A DNA stretch of 64,000 bases from Cytophagaceae bacterium (GCA_027491195.1 JAIXWQ010000011.1:62001-126000); one strand, 5' to 3'; counted from the first letter of the stretch, positions 8,005-17,215 are shown. The notes: a model not told the origin generated them from the letters alone. Numbers and translations are program-made.

Positions 8005-11000
8005 TTAAAATTTAATATTTAAACCAAACGTTGAAACAGATGTAGCCGGAGTTACGTTGTTTTCTACGTTACCATTCGATGTTTCTGGATCCACACCATT
8101 TTCTTTAGAACGGTAGTTCGAGAAGATGAATGGTTGTTGAATACTTGCAAATAGACGCAAGGAAGCAAGACCTAATTTAGCAGCAGTTTTTGCTGGGAAA
8201 TTATAACCAAAGTTGATGTTACGAACTTTGATGAAAGATCCATCATAGTACATAATCGCTGTGTTATAAGCTGGGAACTCTTGGTTAAAATTAGGACGAG
8301 GATAACGAGCACCTGGATTGTTAGGAGTCCAGTAATCTACCTTGATTTGATTGTAACGACCTTGTAAGTAGTTCGAGTTTTGGTGGAACTTAGATACAAT
8401 CATCTGACCTTGACGTGTAAAGATGAAGAATGACAAATCGAATCCTTTGTATGAGAAACGGTTTGTGATACCACCTGTCCAAGCTGGAACATCAGATCCT
8501 AATAACACACGGTCATCAGCAGTAATCTTACCATCATTGTTCGCATCCTTCACTTTGATTTGACCCACTGTAAAGCCCATTGCTTTTGCCTTGTCAGCCT
8601 CAGCAGTTTGCCAGATACCAGCATACTCATAATCAAAGTAAGAGTTCAACGGTTTACCAATGAACCAACGGTTACCTACGTCATCTTTCTTACCATTGTA
8701 AAGAGAAACGATTTCTTCTGTATTCTTGTAGAATACGAAGTCAGTGCTCCATTTAAATCCATTCGCTGCATCGATGTTATTCGTTGTTAACGAAAGTTCA
8801 ATACCGCGGTTCATCGTCTCTCCTACGTTACGCGTAACTGCAGCGAAACCTGTTGAAGTAGGTAATTGATCTGATAATAATAAATCCGTTGTATTTGTTT
8901 GGTAATATTCTGCAGAACCTGAAACGCGACCTCTCCATACAGAGAAATCAACACCCACGTTTTGAGAAGTAGAAGTTTCCCACTTTAAATCCGCATTACC
9001 AATCGTGTTAGGACGGTAACCATAAGCTGCTGTGTTATTCCAAGCATAGGAAGTACGACCTTCCAGACCTACAGTTTGGTAAGGAGAAAGACCTTGATTA
9101 CCAACTTGTGCATAAGAAGCACGAACTTTTAATTCATCTAACCAAGTCAAATCTTTCATGAAGTTCTCTTGGTGAACATTCCAACCCAAGGCTACACCTG
9201 GGAAATTACCCCACTTCGTATTCGCACCGAAACGAGATGAACCATCACGACGAGCAGTCACTGTCAATAAATACTTTCCTTTATAGTCATAATTAATACG
9301 AGCCATATATGAAGCAATCGTCCATTGAATTAAGTTAGATCCTACTCCCTGAATAGAAGAAGCATTACCCACATTGTAGAATTGTTGAGACTCCACCGGA
9401 ACACCTAATACATTTTGAGTAAACTGTTCAAAATTATCACGTTGCATAGACTGCAACAAAGTCACACCTAAATTATGATCTTTAAACTGCTTATTATACG
9501 TTAAGATATTTTCGATCGTATAATTGAAACCCTGACGATTATCTGTGTAAGCGGTTGGATTACCACCCTTAATTGCGTTCGTTAAAGCTCCGTCAAAACG
9601 ACCATTACGCGAGATGGTAAAATCAGGACCAAAGTTCACACGGTATTTCAAACCTTTAGCTAATTGTAATTCAGCATAAATACTGTTGAAAATACGGTAT
9701 TTCTTTGTCTCATCTACTTTAGCACCTGGTACAATCTCATTTAATGGGTTCGTTAATAACGCATCATCCGTCTGCGTAAAGATTAAGTTACCAGAGTCAT
9801 CATGTGATCTCGCTAATGGATTTTGAGATAATAAGAAACCATATGGGTTTAAGTTAGCTCCATTCGTTACAGAATACATTAAATAAGAAGAGGCTCCTAC
9901 TTTTAAGGCTTTATTCACTTGGTGATCTACACTTGTACGCACTGAATAACGAGTAAAATCAAGACCTTGAATAATACCATTATCTTGGAAATAACCCGCA
10001 TTGATTGAGAATTGAGTTTTCTCATTTCCACCTTGAACACCAATAGCATGGTTTTGCTGCATACCTTTTCTTACCATCATATCTTGGTAATCCGTTGTAC
10101 GACCTTTAGCAATACCATCTAATTCCACCGCGATAAATAACTTAGAATCTGCAAAAGCATCAATAACTCCGGTAGGTACTAAATTTCCATTCGCATCTTT
10201 GTAAGTACCAATCGTACGACGTGACTCACGCTTCATTTCAGCATACTCAGCACCAGTAAATAAGTTAATCTTATCTAATGATTGAGTAGATCCGATGTAT
10301 GAATCATAAGAAATAACTGTCTTACCATCTTTACCTCCACGCTTCGTTGTAATTAAAACAACACCATTCGCACCACGAGCACCGTAGATAGCAGTTGCTG
10401 TTGCATCTTTTAAGATTTCCATCGAAGCCACATCATTCGGGTTCATATCTTCATAACCACCAGAAAGAGGAATACCATCTACTACGTATAATGGATCGTT
10501 ACCTGCGTTAAATGAACGACGACCACGAATTAAAACACGTGGAACTGTACCCGGTTTAGAACCTGATTGCGAAACGTCCACACCCGCCACACGACCTTGC
10601 ATCGCTTGACCTAAGTTGGTAATAGGCATTTCAGTAATTTGTTTAGCAGTAACGGAAGAAATAGCTCCTGTTAATTGACTTTTCTTTTGAGTACCATAAC
10701 CTACCACAACAACTTCTTGTAAAGATTTAGTATCAGCACTAAGAGACACATTGATTTGCGTCTTAGACCCTACTGAAACTTCTTGTGAATTAGTACCTAC
10801 TGCTGAAAAAACTAAAACAGCAGAGTTACCTACAGTAATTTTGTAATTTCCGTCCATGTCTGTTGAAGTACCTTTAGAAGTACCTTTAACAGCAACACTA
10901 GCTCCTGGAATACCAGAACCATCGTCAGATGACGTCACTTTACCTGAGACCGTCCGATCTTGGGCAAAAATTTGAATACTCAATAACAGCATTATACCGC

Positions 11001-11034
11001 TAAGGAGCACCTTGGAAAGTAATTTTTTTCTCAT
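8005..11034 (-). CDS. SusC/RagA family TonB-linked outer membrane transporter
   Basis: This 1009-residue TonB-dependent outer membrane transporter imports the ligand captured by its SusD partner. A signal peptide (about residues 1-25, ending IQIFAQ) is followed by a carboxypeptidase-regulatory-like beta-sandwich (RTVSGKVTSSDDG.GIPGASV), the SusC linker VVVGYGTQKKSQLTGAI, a plug domain with PLYVVDGIPLSGG and the signature AIYGARGANGVVLITTKRG, then a 22-strand barrel ending LNIKF. There is no N-terminal STN signalling domain, so it is probably not a transducing receptor for the adjacent ECF sigma factor. Its leader is long, over 200 bases. Confidence 0.96.
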   Translation of the reverse strand: MRKKLLSKVLLSGIMLLLSIQIFAQDRTVSGKVTSSDDGSGIPGASVAVKGTSKGTSTDMDGNYKITVGNSAVLVFSAVGTNSQEVSVGSKTQINVSLSADTKSLQEVVVVGYGTQKKSQLTGAISSVTAKQITEMPITNLGQAMQGRVAGVDVSQSGSKPGTVPRVLIRGRRSFNAGNDPLYVVDGIPLSGGYEDMNPNDVASMEILKDATATAIYGARGANGVVLITTKRGGKDGKTVISYDSYIGSTQSLDKINLFTGAEYAEMKRESRRTIGTYKDANGNLVPTGVIDAFADSKLFIAVELDGIAKGRTTDYQDMMVRKGMQQNHAIGVQGGNEKTQFSINAGYFQDNGIIQGLDFTRYSVRTSVDHQVNKALKVGASSYLMYSVTNGANLNPYGFLLSQNPLARSHDDSGNLIFTQTDDALLTNPLNEIVPGAKVDETKKYRIFNSIYAELQLAKGLKYRVNFGPDFTISRNGRFDGALTNAIKGGNPTAYTDNRQGFNYTIENILTYNKQFKDHNLGVTLLQSMQRDNFEQFTQNVLGVPVESQQFYNVGNASSIQGVGSNLIQWTIASYMARINYDYKGKYLLTVTARRDGSSRFGANTKWGNFPGVALGWNVHQENFMKDLTWLDELKVRASYAQVGNQGLSPYQTVGLEGRTSYAWNNTAAYGYRPNTIGNADLKWETSTSQNVGVDFSVWRGRVSGSAEYYQTNTTDLLLSDQLPTSTGFAAVTRNVGETMNRGIELSLTTNNIDAANGFKWSTDFVFYKNTEEIVSLYNGKKDDVGNRWFIGKPLNSYFDYEYAGIWQTAEADKAKAMGFTVGQIKVKDANNDGKITADDRVLLGSDVPAWTGGITNRFSYKGFDLSFFIFTRQGQMIVSKFHQNSNYLQGRYNQIKVDYWTPNNPGARYPRPNFNQEFPAYNTAIMYYDGSFIKVRNINFGYNFPAKTAAKLGLASLRLFASIQQPFIFSNYRSKENGVDPETSNGNVENNVTPATSVSTFGLNIKF

Positions 11035-11235
11035 AGGTTAATTTAATTAAGTTGTTTGCAAAGTCAGTTGGATCCTCTCCCACAAGGCTTTGCATTCTTG
11101 TTGGGATAGTTTTAAAGGTTTAATAGGGTACTTATTTACAGTTTTTAATCTCTTTATCCAGCTCATTCTTTTCGATAACATGTCAATCCTTTAAGATTAC
11201 TTAACACGAAAAGAAGAAAGGTTATAAGTTTTACT

Positions 11236-11268
11236 CAAATATATCTTATAATTATTCAATATTAACAA
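11236..11268 (-). promoter_or_regulatory. Putative promoter of susC-susD-pmoA-like unit
   Basis: On the minus strand TATATTTG (11236-11243) fits the -7 consensus TAnnTTTG, and a TTG at 11266-11268 lies 22 bases upstream as a loose -33 box. It sits at the end of the sigma factor gene and would give a leader of about 200 bases before susC. Confidence 0.35.
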
Positions 11269-11831
11269 GCGTAGGCTTTCGAAGTCATATGTTCTTTCAT
11301 GACCCGAAGTGCTCCAAATATTAAATTATATACTGATTGAGGATTGATATTCATATGTTCCGAGATCTGATCGGTATCCATATTTTCAAAATATTTTAGC
11401 GTAATAGCCTCTTTTTGACGTTTACTTAACTTATTTAGGCTAGAATACATCGTTCTATGTGACATGTGCTCCTCCTCTACCATCACTAATTGTCTTTCAG
11501 CAGAAGGCATATCTTCCATAAACTGGTATTGATAAGCCTCGTGGTGATTCTGATTTTTTAATTGAGATTCTAATTGACGCACAATCTTACGTTTGATGGA
11601 TGCCATTAAATAAAACTTAACACTAGTTGTTGGTCCTAGACTTGAATGATTTTTCCAAATCTCCACGAACAAATCATGTAAACTGTCTTTGATTAAATCC
11701 TTATCACTCGTAATCCCCATACAATAAGTATACAGAGGTTGAACAAAATGAGAATACAAGACAGCAAAAGCTTGTTGATCACCTGATCTAAATTGATCCC
11801 AAACCTCTACTTCATTAATGGACTTCTTCAT
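11262..11831 (-). CDS. RNA polymerase sigma-70 factor, ECF family
   Basis: This is a 189-residue extracytoplasmic-function sigma factor. Region 2 covers roughly residues 25-95 (YTYCMGITSDKDLIKDSLHDLFVEIW, core-binding and -10 recognition, then SIKRKIVRQLE). Region 4 is near 135-185, with LSKRQKEAITLKYF followed by the helix-turn-helix MDTDQISEHMNINPQSVYNLI. It resembles the sigma factors of Bacteroidota that control SusCD loci, but no anti-sigma (FecR-type) gene is adjacent and the SusC lacks an STN domain, so how it is held inactive is not visible. It points toward susC on the same strand with a 227-base gap. No good TAnnTTTG box lies before it. Confidence 0.9.
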   Translation of the reverse strand: MKKSINEVEVWDQFRSGDQQAFAVLYSHFVQPLYTYCMGITSDKDLIKDSLHDLFVEIWKNHSSLGPTTSVKFYLMASIKRKIVRQLESQLKNQNHHEAYQYQFMEDMPSAERQLVMVEEEHMSHRTMYSSLNKLSKRQKEAITLKYFENMDTDQISEHMNINPQSVYNLIFGALRVMKEHMTSKAYAC

Positions 11832-11940
11832 AAAACTGATCTAAAATTGTACAATAGCTATATGTATTATAAATTGACATATACTACTCAGGGAATATAG
11901 ACCATAATTGTATAAAAAATCAAAGAAATTATTTAATTTT

Positions 11941-11967
11941 TTTCCGTAAACGTTTACGGAAACGTTT
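11941..11967. promoter_or_regulatory. Tandem LacI-type palindromic operator upstream of the APC permease
   Basis: Positions 11941-11962 form a perfect 22-base palindrome centred on GTAAACGTTTAC, the classic CG-centred operator shape of LacI/GalR regulators. A second AAACGTTT core follows at 11960-11967, exactly 12 bases from the first core at 11948-11955. The site is about 105 bases upstream of the permease and 110 bases upstream of the divergent sigma factor, so it could control either or both. No LacI-family gene with a LacI-type HTH is in the window. Confidence 0.65.
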
Positions 11968-12071
11968 ACAAACTAAAAAAGTTTAAAAGTGTTCAAGAAA
12001 ATCAGAAATAATAATCGTTTCTTTGGATTCTTGATGAAAATCAGGAATTGCATTAAATCAATAAAACTTAT

Positions 12072-13463
12072 ATGAATAAAAAATTAAACACCCTTGACGC
12101 ATCAATGCTCGTGATGGGTTCGATGATTGGCTCTGGTATCTTTTTAGTTAGTTCAGAGGTAGCACGTTCCGTAGGCTCCCCTATTTATTGGATCGGCACC
12201 TGGCTGTTAACTGCCTTTTTAACCATTACGGGTGCCTATGCCTATGGAAAATTAAGTTCTGTGTTTCCCAAAACAGGTGGACAATATATCTATTTAAAAG
12301 AATCCTATAATCCTTTAACGGGCTTCTTATTTGGCTGGACTACCTTTTTAGTCATTCAAACAGGAACAATCGCAGCTGTTGCTGTAGCCTTTGCCCGCTA
12401 TGCAGGCTTTATTTTTCCGGGTATTTTAAATGATACGCCACTAGTGGGTGATTTCATTACTACTCAGCAAATTTTGGCGGCTTCGCTTATTGCCTTGTTA
12501 ACTTATATCAATAGTAGAGGGGTTCAATTTGCCTCCTTAGTTCAAAATATCTTTACGATTACCAAAATCGGAGCTATCGTTATCCTCATTATCATCGGTT
12601 TATATGTAGGTGTGGCAAATGAATGGATTCATTTTGAAGGGTTTTTCGCAGCACCATTTACAGTAGAAGCTAACACATCACATGCGATAGGCGGTTGGGA
12701 ATTGATTTCGCTCTTCGGTGTAGCGATGATCGGCCCCCTATTCTCTTCTTCTGCTTGGAACAATGTCACCTTTGCGAGTGCTGACTTTGAAGATCCGAAG
12801 AAAACCATCGCAAAAGGATTAGTCTATGGATCGGCTTTAGTTTGTTTACTTTATTTGCTCACAAATATGGCCTATTTAAGTATTATACCTTTAAAAGGAG
12901 AAGCGGACGGAATTAATAGCTATGCCCGTGGAATTATGTTTGCCACACAAGATCGATTAGGAGCTGCGGCATTAGAAACCGTTCTTGGAGGAATAGGTGC
13001 TTTAGTGATGGCGGTGTTTATTATGATTTCCACTTTTGGATGTAATAATGGAATCATTTTAGCGGGTGGTCGTTTATTCCAAGCGATGGCAAATGATCGC
13101 TTGTTTTTCAAGAAAGCAGCAGAAACAAATGATAAAGATGTACCCGTTTATTCACTAGGAATTCAAGGCTTGTGGGCCATCTTATTGTGTTTCTCGGGAT
13201 CCTATGGTGCTTTATTAGACTTTACCGTATTCGCTATTCTGATATTTTACTTCCTAACTGTAGCATCTGTATTCAAAACTAGAATCATGCAGAATGAACT
13301 GCCTCTTTTACAGAAGTTGTTATTTAGCGGATACCTAATTTTGTTAGTGGGAATAGCAGGAAACCTGTTGTGGGTTAAAACACTTTCCTCATCTATCGGA
13401 TTAGGAATCGTACTTTTAGGTATTCCTTTCTACTTTGTGATGAAGAAAACTCAAAGCAATTGA
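12072..13463 (+). CDS. APC family amino acid permease
   Basis: This is a 463-residue inner membrane transporter with about 12 hydrophobic segments, of the amino acid-polyamine-organocation superfamily. The N-terminal TM1 motif LVMGSMIGSGIFLV contains the substrate-backbone-binding GSGIF. Other recognisable stretches are GKLSSVFPKTGGQYIYLKE (TM2 loop), FASADFEDPKKTI (TM6-7 loop) and ILAGGRLFQAMANDRLFFK. It looks like the LAT-type/amino acid exchanger branch; the substrate is not predictable. It is monocistronic and sits behind a LacI-type tandem operator and a small hairpin (12027-12048, GAAA loop) in its leader. The stop overlaps the end of the opposite-strand hydrolase by 13 bases. Confidence 0.88.
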   Translation: MNKKLNTLDASMLVMGSMIGSGIFLVSSEVARSVGSPIYWIGTWLLTAFLTITGAYAYGKLSSVFPKTGGQYIYLKESYNPLTGFLFGWTTFLVIQTGTIAAVAVAFARYAGFIFPGILNDTPLVGDFITTQQILAASLIALLTYINSRGVQFASLVQNIFTITKIGAIVILIIIGLYVGVANEWIHFEGFFAAPFTVEANTSHAIGGWELISLFGVAMIGPLFSSSAWNNVTFASADFEDPKKTIAKGLVYGSALVCLLYLLTNMAYLSIIPLKGEADGINSYARGIMFATQDRLGAAALETVLGGIGALVMAVFIMISTFGCNNGIILAGGRLFQAMANDRLFFKKAAETNDKDVPVYSLGIQGLWAILLCFSGSYGALLDFTVFAILIFYFLTVASVFKTRIMQNELPLLQKLLFSGYLILLVGIAGNLLWVKTLSSSIGLGIVLLGIPFYFVMKKTQSN

Positions 13464-14353
13464 TTTGCTTTCATCCAGGAAATTAAACGATCGAACCACA
13501 AGTCCCCACTTGTGGTTTTATTGTTTAGTCCAAAACCGTGACCACCTTTTGCATAAACATGCAAATCCACTGGAACTTTATTAGCGGTCAATTTTTCCGC
13601 ATAGAGTAAAGAATTCTTTAATGGAACTGCATTGTCATCTGCAGCGTGAACTAAAAAGGCTTTTGGGGTTTGAGTGGTTACCTGCTCTTCGTTTGAAAAT
13701 AAATGCAAGTCTTCTTCTGAAGGATTTTTGCCTAATAGGTTTTGGGAACTACCACCATGACCAAAAGATCTCACCGAAATAACAGGATATAGTAAAATCG
13801 AAAAGTCAGGTCTTACGTTAGCTCCAGGTAGAATACCCGTATAATCCTTCGTAAAATGAGTTGAGGCTGTTGCCGCTAAATGACCACCCGCTGAAAAACC
13901 CATAATACCCACCTTATTGGGATCGACATTCCATTTCGTTGCATTTTCACGAACAAGAGCTAGAGCAGCTTGCGCATCCTGTAATGGCGCATATTTCTTC
14001 TCTACTTGAGCCGAATCCTCCGGTAAACGATAATATAAAACTAATGCAGAAACACCTATTTCATTGAACTTCGCAGCAATATCGTAGCCCTCATGAGAAG
14101 AAGCCAAAATGCGATACCCTCCACCCGGGCAAATAACGACGCATGTTTTAGGGTCTTTGCCATTTGAGGCTGGGAAAAAGCGATAAGTGGGAACACTCAC
14201 TTTGGAGATACGCTCTATTCCATCTGCCCCTTTTGCAGCAGATTGCTTGTTGACCACTTCTTTGTAATTAGGAATACCATGTGAATACAAAGGAATAAAT
14301 TCTTGTGCCATGGCCGAGGTAGTCAATAATAAAGCGATTAAAATCTTTTTCAT
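13451..14353 (-). CDS. Secreted alpha/beta hydrolase (BD-FAE / acetylxylan-esterase-like)
   Basis: This is a 300-residue exported serine hydrolase with a signal peptide (residues 1-16, ending AMA). The oxyanion-hole motif PGGGY is at 76-80 and the nucleophile elbow GFSAGG has Ser154. An aspartate in HAADDNAVPL and a histidine in GGHGFGL near the C-terminus complete a plausible Ser-Asp-His triad. This pattern is typical of proteins named endo-1,4-beta-xylanase B or hormone-sensitive-lipase-like esterases in Bacteroidota, which deacylate sugars. It overlaps the upstream DMT gene by 4 bases, so it is the last gene of a run from rimM-trmD, probably just by position rather than by function. Confidence 0.85.
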   Translation of the reverse strand: MKKILIALLLTTSAMAQEFIPLYSHGIPNYKEVVNKQSAAKGADGIERISKVSVPTYRFFPASNGKDPKTCVVICPGGGYRILASSHEGYDIAAKFNEIGVSALVLYYRLPEDSAQVEKKYAPLQDAQAALALVRENATKWNVDPNKVGIMGFSAGGHLAATASTHFTKDYTGILPGANVRPDFSILLYPVISVRSFGHGGSSQNLLGKNPSEEDLHLFSNEEQVTTQTPKAFLVHAADDNAVPLKNSLLYAEKLTANKVPVDLHVYAKGGHGFGLNNKTTSGDLWFDRLISWMKANQLL

Positions 14354-15264
14354 TTGGTAGAGGTCTTTTCAGTAGTAATTAACAAGACTGCAGATAAAAT
14401 CAAGCTACTTGCCAATAGTAATATACTACTTAAAGACTCACCTAGAATAAGATTACCCAAAAATAAGGCAATAATTGGATTGACGTAGGTATAAGTAGAC
14501 ACCAAAGTGGCATCAAGAACTTTAGACAAATAGCCAAATAATCCAAAACCAACCATCGAACCAATTAAGGCTAAATATGTAAATACGCCAATCGCTTTAA
14601 ATGGTAACTCAGCGATAGAAACCTTTTGAATATCACCTTGAAAAAAAGCAATAGCCACTAAAATGAGGCCACCTGTCAGCATTTGAATGGCACAAACCTG
14701 GGTAAAATGATACGTGTTGGCTTTCGTGAACTGAATATAAAAGACCCCTAAATTCCAAGCCACAACAGCGATCAACAGAAAACCCATACCTCGGTAAAAG
14801 TCAATTTCTTTTCCAGGTATTGCGAGATTTTTTTGGGAGGCTAATAAAATGATTCCAACGAAACCAATCAGTGTTCCTATTAACTTACGATTACTCGGTT
14901 TGCGACCTGAAATCCAAAAGAATACTACCAATAATAATGGACCAAAAGCCATAAAAACGGAGGATAAACCAGAAGGAATCGTCTGACCAGCTAAAGCCAT
15001 AAAACCGTTTCCTAACGTGATCAGTAGAAAACCCGCTGACAAATGGACCTTCCAGTGTGCTACAGGTAATTTTTTCCAATGACCACCGAAAACGGACCAG
15101 AGTAGGAATAATAGCCCAGCTACTATATTACGAGAAAAGGAAATTACTAACGGGGGTAAAAATTCTAATAAAATACGAACACTTAGAAAGGTGCTCCCCC
15201 AAATAAGGTATAGGCCTCCAAGCGCCAAAATAGTTACTAGCGATATGGATTCCTTTTTATTCAT
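14350..15264 (-). CDS. DMT superfamily transporter (EamA family)
   Basis: This is a 304-residue inner membrane protein with ten predicted hydrophobic helices in two EamA repeats. The first repeat begins LGGLYLIWGSTFLSVRILLE with the typical W-G-S-T-F motif, and the second begins GFLLIAVVAWNLGVFYIQF and ends with YVNPIIALFLGNLILGE, the conserved EamA signature. Members export amino acids or other small metabolites; the substrate is unknown. It starts one base after the trmD stop and overlaps the downstream hydrolase by 4 bases, so it is probably translated as part of the rimM-trmD message. Confidence 0.87.
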   Translation of the reverse strand: MNKKESISLVTILALGGLYLIWGSTFLSVRILLEFLPPLVISFSRNIVAGLLFLLWSVFGGHWKKLPVAHWKVHLSAGFLLITLGNGFMALAGQTIPSGLSSVFMAFGPLLLVVFFWISGRKPSNRKLIGTLIGFVGIILLASQKNLAIPGKEIDFYRGMGFLLIAVVAWNLGVFYIQFTKANTYHFTQVCAIQMLTGGLILVAIAFFQGDIQKVSIAELPFKAIGVFTYLALIGSMVGFGLFGYLSKVLDATLVSTYTYVNPIIALFLGNLILGESLSSILLLASSLILSAVLLITTEKTSTK

Positions 15265-15265
15265 T

Positions 15266-15940
15266 TTAATCTAATAAATCAGGTCTTCTCGTTTGCGTCC
15301 GCAATACGGCTTGCTCATGGCGCCATTCTTCGATCTTCTTTTCATGCCCAGACAACAAAACAGCAGGCACATCCATTCCATCGAAACTAGCAGGTCTTGT
15401 ATATACAGGAGGTGCTAATAATCCATCTTGAAATGAATCTGTTAAGGCTGAACTTTCATCCCCTATCGCACCTGGAATTAATCGAATTATCGCATCAGCC
15501 GTTACAGCAGCAGCTAATTCGCCACCAGATAGCACATAATCACCAATCGAAATCTCTTTCGTCACATACTTTTCTCGTATACGCTCATCGATCCCTTTAT
15601 AATGACCACAAATGAACAAAAGATTCTCTCCTAGGCTCAATTGATTCACTAAACCTTGTTTTAAAACGATGCCATCGGGACTAAAATAGATAATCTCATT
15701 ATAGTTGCGATCTGCTTTTAACGTTTCAATGCATTTTGCCAAAGGTTCCACCGCAATTACCATCCCAGCTCCCCCACCAAATGGATAATCATCCACTTGT
15801 TTATGTTTCTTTTCTGAATAATCATGCAAATCATGAAACACCACTTCCACTAGTCCAGCTTTCGCCGCACGTGCACAGATGGAATGCTCAAAAAAGCTAT
15901 TCATCAACGCTGGAACTACCGAAATTATATCAATCCGCAT
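15266..15940 (-). CDS. trmD: tRNA (guanine-37-N1)-methyltransferase TrmD
   Basis: TrmD is the SPOUT methyltransferase that makes m1G37 next to the anticodon of several tRNAs and so prevents +1 frameshifting. The protein has 224 residues from [13 protein letters not shown]; an ATG one codon upstream is also possible. The SAM-binding trefoil-knot motifs are [12 protein letters not shown] and [15 protein letters not shown], followed by [16 protein letters not shown]; the C-terminal helical domain ends [10 protein letters not shown]. The start overlaps the rimM end by 11 bases, which suggests coupled translation. The rpsP-rimM-trmD order is the widely conserved ribosome/tRNA maturation cluster. 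Confidence 0.96.
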   Translation of the reverse strand: MRIDIISVVPALMNSFFEHSICARAAKAGLVEVVFHDLHDYSEKKHKQVDDYPFGGGAGMVIAVEPLAKCIETLKADRNYNEIIYFSPDGIVLKQGLVNQLSLGENLLFICGHYKGIDERIREKYVTKEISIGDYVLSGGELAAAVTADAIIRLIPGAIGDESSALTDSFQDGLLAPPVYTRPASFDGMDVPAVLLSGHEKKIEEWRHEQAVLRTQTRRPDLLD

Positions 15941-16466
15941 CATTCTCTGTATATACTTCTAATAAACCATCAGGCAAAATACTATGCACCGTTTGATTTT
16001 TCTTATCCACTTTTGGGATGATCGCATCAATCAGGGGTATTAAAACCTCATGATTTTGATAATTCATCACTAACACATCTTGAGCACCCGTACTATAAAT
16101 CTCCTTCACTGTGCCAAGGGTACCTAAATTTGCATCAATTACCTGATAACCAATCACCTCGTGGTAATAATATTGATCATCTTTTAATTTAGGCAAAGCA
16201 CTTAAAGGTAAAAATACTTTCAGACCCACTAAATCTTTCGTCGCATCCAACGTATTGATCCCTTCTAGGGTAATCAGATTCAAATTATCACGAATCTGAA
16301 TATCCTCCACAAAATAAGGAACCATTTCATTTCCTTGCTGTAAAAAAATCGCATCTAAGTCTTCATACTCATACGGATCATCTACATCTAAATAAAGATG
16401 AAATGCGCCTTTCAAACCATGAGGTTTTGAAAGCGTGCCTAATTCAAAATATTCGGTCTTTGCCAT
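15930..16466 (-). CDS. rimM: Ribosome maturation factor RimM
   Basis: RimM helps assemble the 30S head by binding protein S19 during 16S rRNA maturation. This 178-residue protein has the N-terminal RimM barrel ([17 protein letters not shown]) and the C-terminal PRC-barrel ([39 protein letters not shown]). It lies between rpsP and trmD on the minus strand. Unusually, a strong hairpin with a long U-tract ends only six bases before its start codon, so expression relative to rpsP may be set by read-through. Confidence 0.94.
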   Translation of the reverse strand: MAKTEYFELGTLSKPHGLKGAFHLYLDVDDPYEYEDLDAIFLQQGNEMVPYFVEDIQIRDNLNLITLEGINTLDATKDLVGLKVFLPLSALPKLKDDQYYYHEVIGYQVIDANLGTLGTVKEIYSTGAQDVLVMNYQNHEVLIPLIDAIIPKVDKKNQTVHSILPDGLLEVYTENDAD

Positions 16467-16472
16467 AGGTAC

Positions 16473-16515
16473 AAAAAAAAATCATACAAACTTGCGAACA
16501 AATTTGTATGATTTT
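16473..16515 (-). terminator. Strong intrinsic terminator between rpsP and rimM
   Basis: AAAATCATACAAA (16478-16490) and TTTGTATGATTTT (16503-16515) form a perfect 13-bp stem with a 12-base loop. On the minus strand it is followed by an almost uninterrupted run of nine T at 16473-16481. It lies between the rpsP stop and the rimM start and would cut or attenuate the operon. Confidence 0.8.
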
Positions 16516-16531
16516 AATCAAAATGTGAAAA

Positions 16532-17200
16532 TTATTCAGCTGCTGGAGCCTCTTCTGCTGCTTCCTCAGCTGCAGGAGCTTCTTCTACTGCTGTTTCTTC
16601 AGCTGCTGGAGCCTCTTCAACTACTGTTTCTTCAACTGCTGCAGGAGCCTCAGCTACTACCTCATCTACTTCAACACCAGTTGCCTCTTCTTCCGCTTCG
16701 TTGATAGCTTCTACTACGCTAGCTACTAAAGCTTCTTCAGCTACCTTATTTTTTGCTGCAATTGATTCAGCACGAGCGCTAGAAACTTTTGCTTCAGCTT
16801 CTAAACGAGCCGCTTTAGACTTCGCTTTAGACTGTTGCAATGTAGTTGCTTTCGACTGATTTGCTACTTCTTTCTCTGCTTTCCAAGCCTCGAACTTCGC
16901 ATCAGCTTGTTCTTGTGTGATAGCACCTTTGTTAACACCTACTTGTAAGTGTTTTGCATACATGATTCCTTTGTGAGAAAGGATTGCACGAACTGTGTCA
17001 GTTGGTTGAGCACCGTTCAATACCCATTGGATTGCTTGTTTCTCGTTTAAAACGACAGTTGCTGGGTTGGTGTTAGGGTTGTATGTTCCGATTTTTTCAA
17101 CAAAACGTCCGTCACGTGGTGCACGAGCATCCGCAACTACAACATCGAACATCGCTAACTTCTTGCGTCCACGACGCGCTAATCTGATTTTAACAGCCAT
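16532..17200 (-). CDS. rpsP: 30S ribosomal protein S16 with long acidic C-terminal tail
   Basis: S16 is a primary-to-secondary assembly protein of the small ribosomal subunit. Residues 1-80 are the canonical domain ([52 protein letters not shown]). At 222 residues the protein is more than twice the usual 80-100. Residues 85-145 form a charged helical extension, common in Bacteroidota S16, and the last 75 residues are an acidic Ala/Glu/Val/Pro tail made of repeated EEAPAAEE-like units, coded by an imperfect DNA repeat of about 45 bases (16532-16680). The tail is expected to be disordered; its role is unknown. It has its own well-formed promoter. Confidence 0.96.
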   Translation of the reverse strand: MAVKIRLARRGRKKLAMFDVVVADARAPRDGRFVEKIGTYNPNTNPATVVLNEKQAIQWVLNGAQPTDTVRAILSHKGIMYAKHLQVGVNKGAITQEQADAKFEAWKAEKEVANQSKATTLQQSKAKSKAARLEAEAKVSSARAESIAAKNKVAEEALVASVVEAINEAEEEATGVEVDEVVAEAPAAVEETVVEEAPAAEETAVEEAPAAEEAAEEAPAAE

Positions 17201-17215
17201 TATATATGGGTTTGT

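Noticed and set aside
11035-11261. Riboswitch in the long susC leader
   Set aside because: I saw no conserved riboswitch core such as TPP, cobalamin or SAM elements; only AT-rich sequence and one possible promoter.
16435-16704. Leu/Gln-rich plus-strand reading frame of 89 codons
   Set aside because: It is the antisense image of the rpsP repeat tail (GAA/GCT repeats read on the other strand) and spans the rpsP-rimM terminator; it has no independent support.
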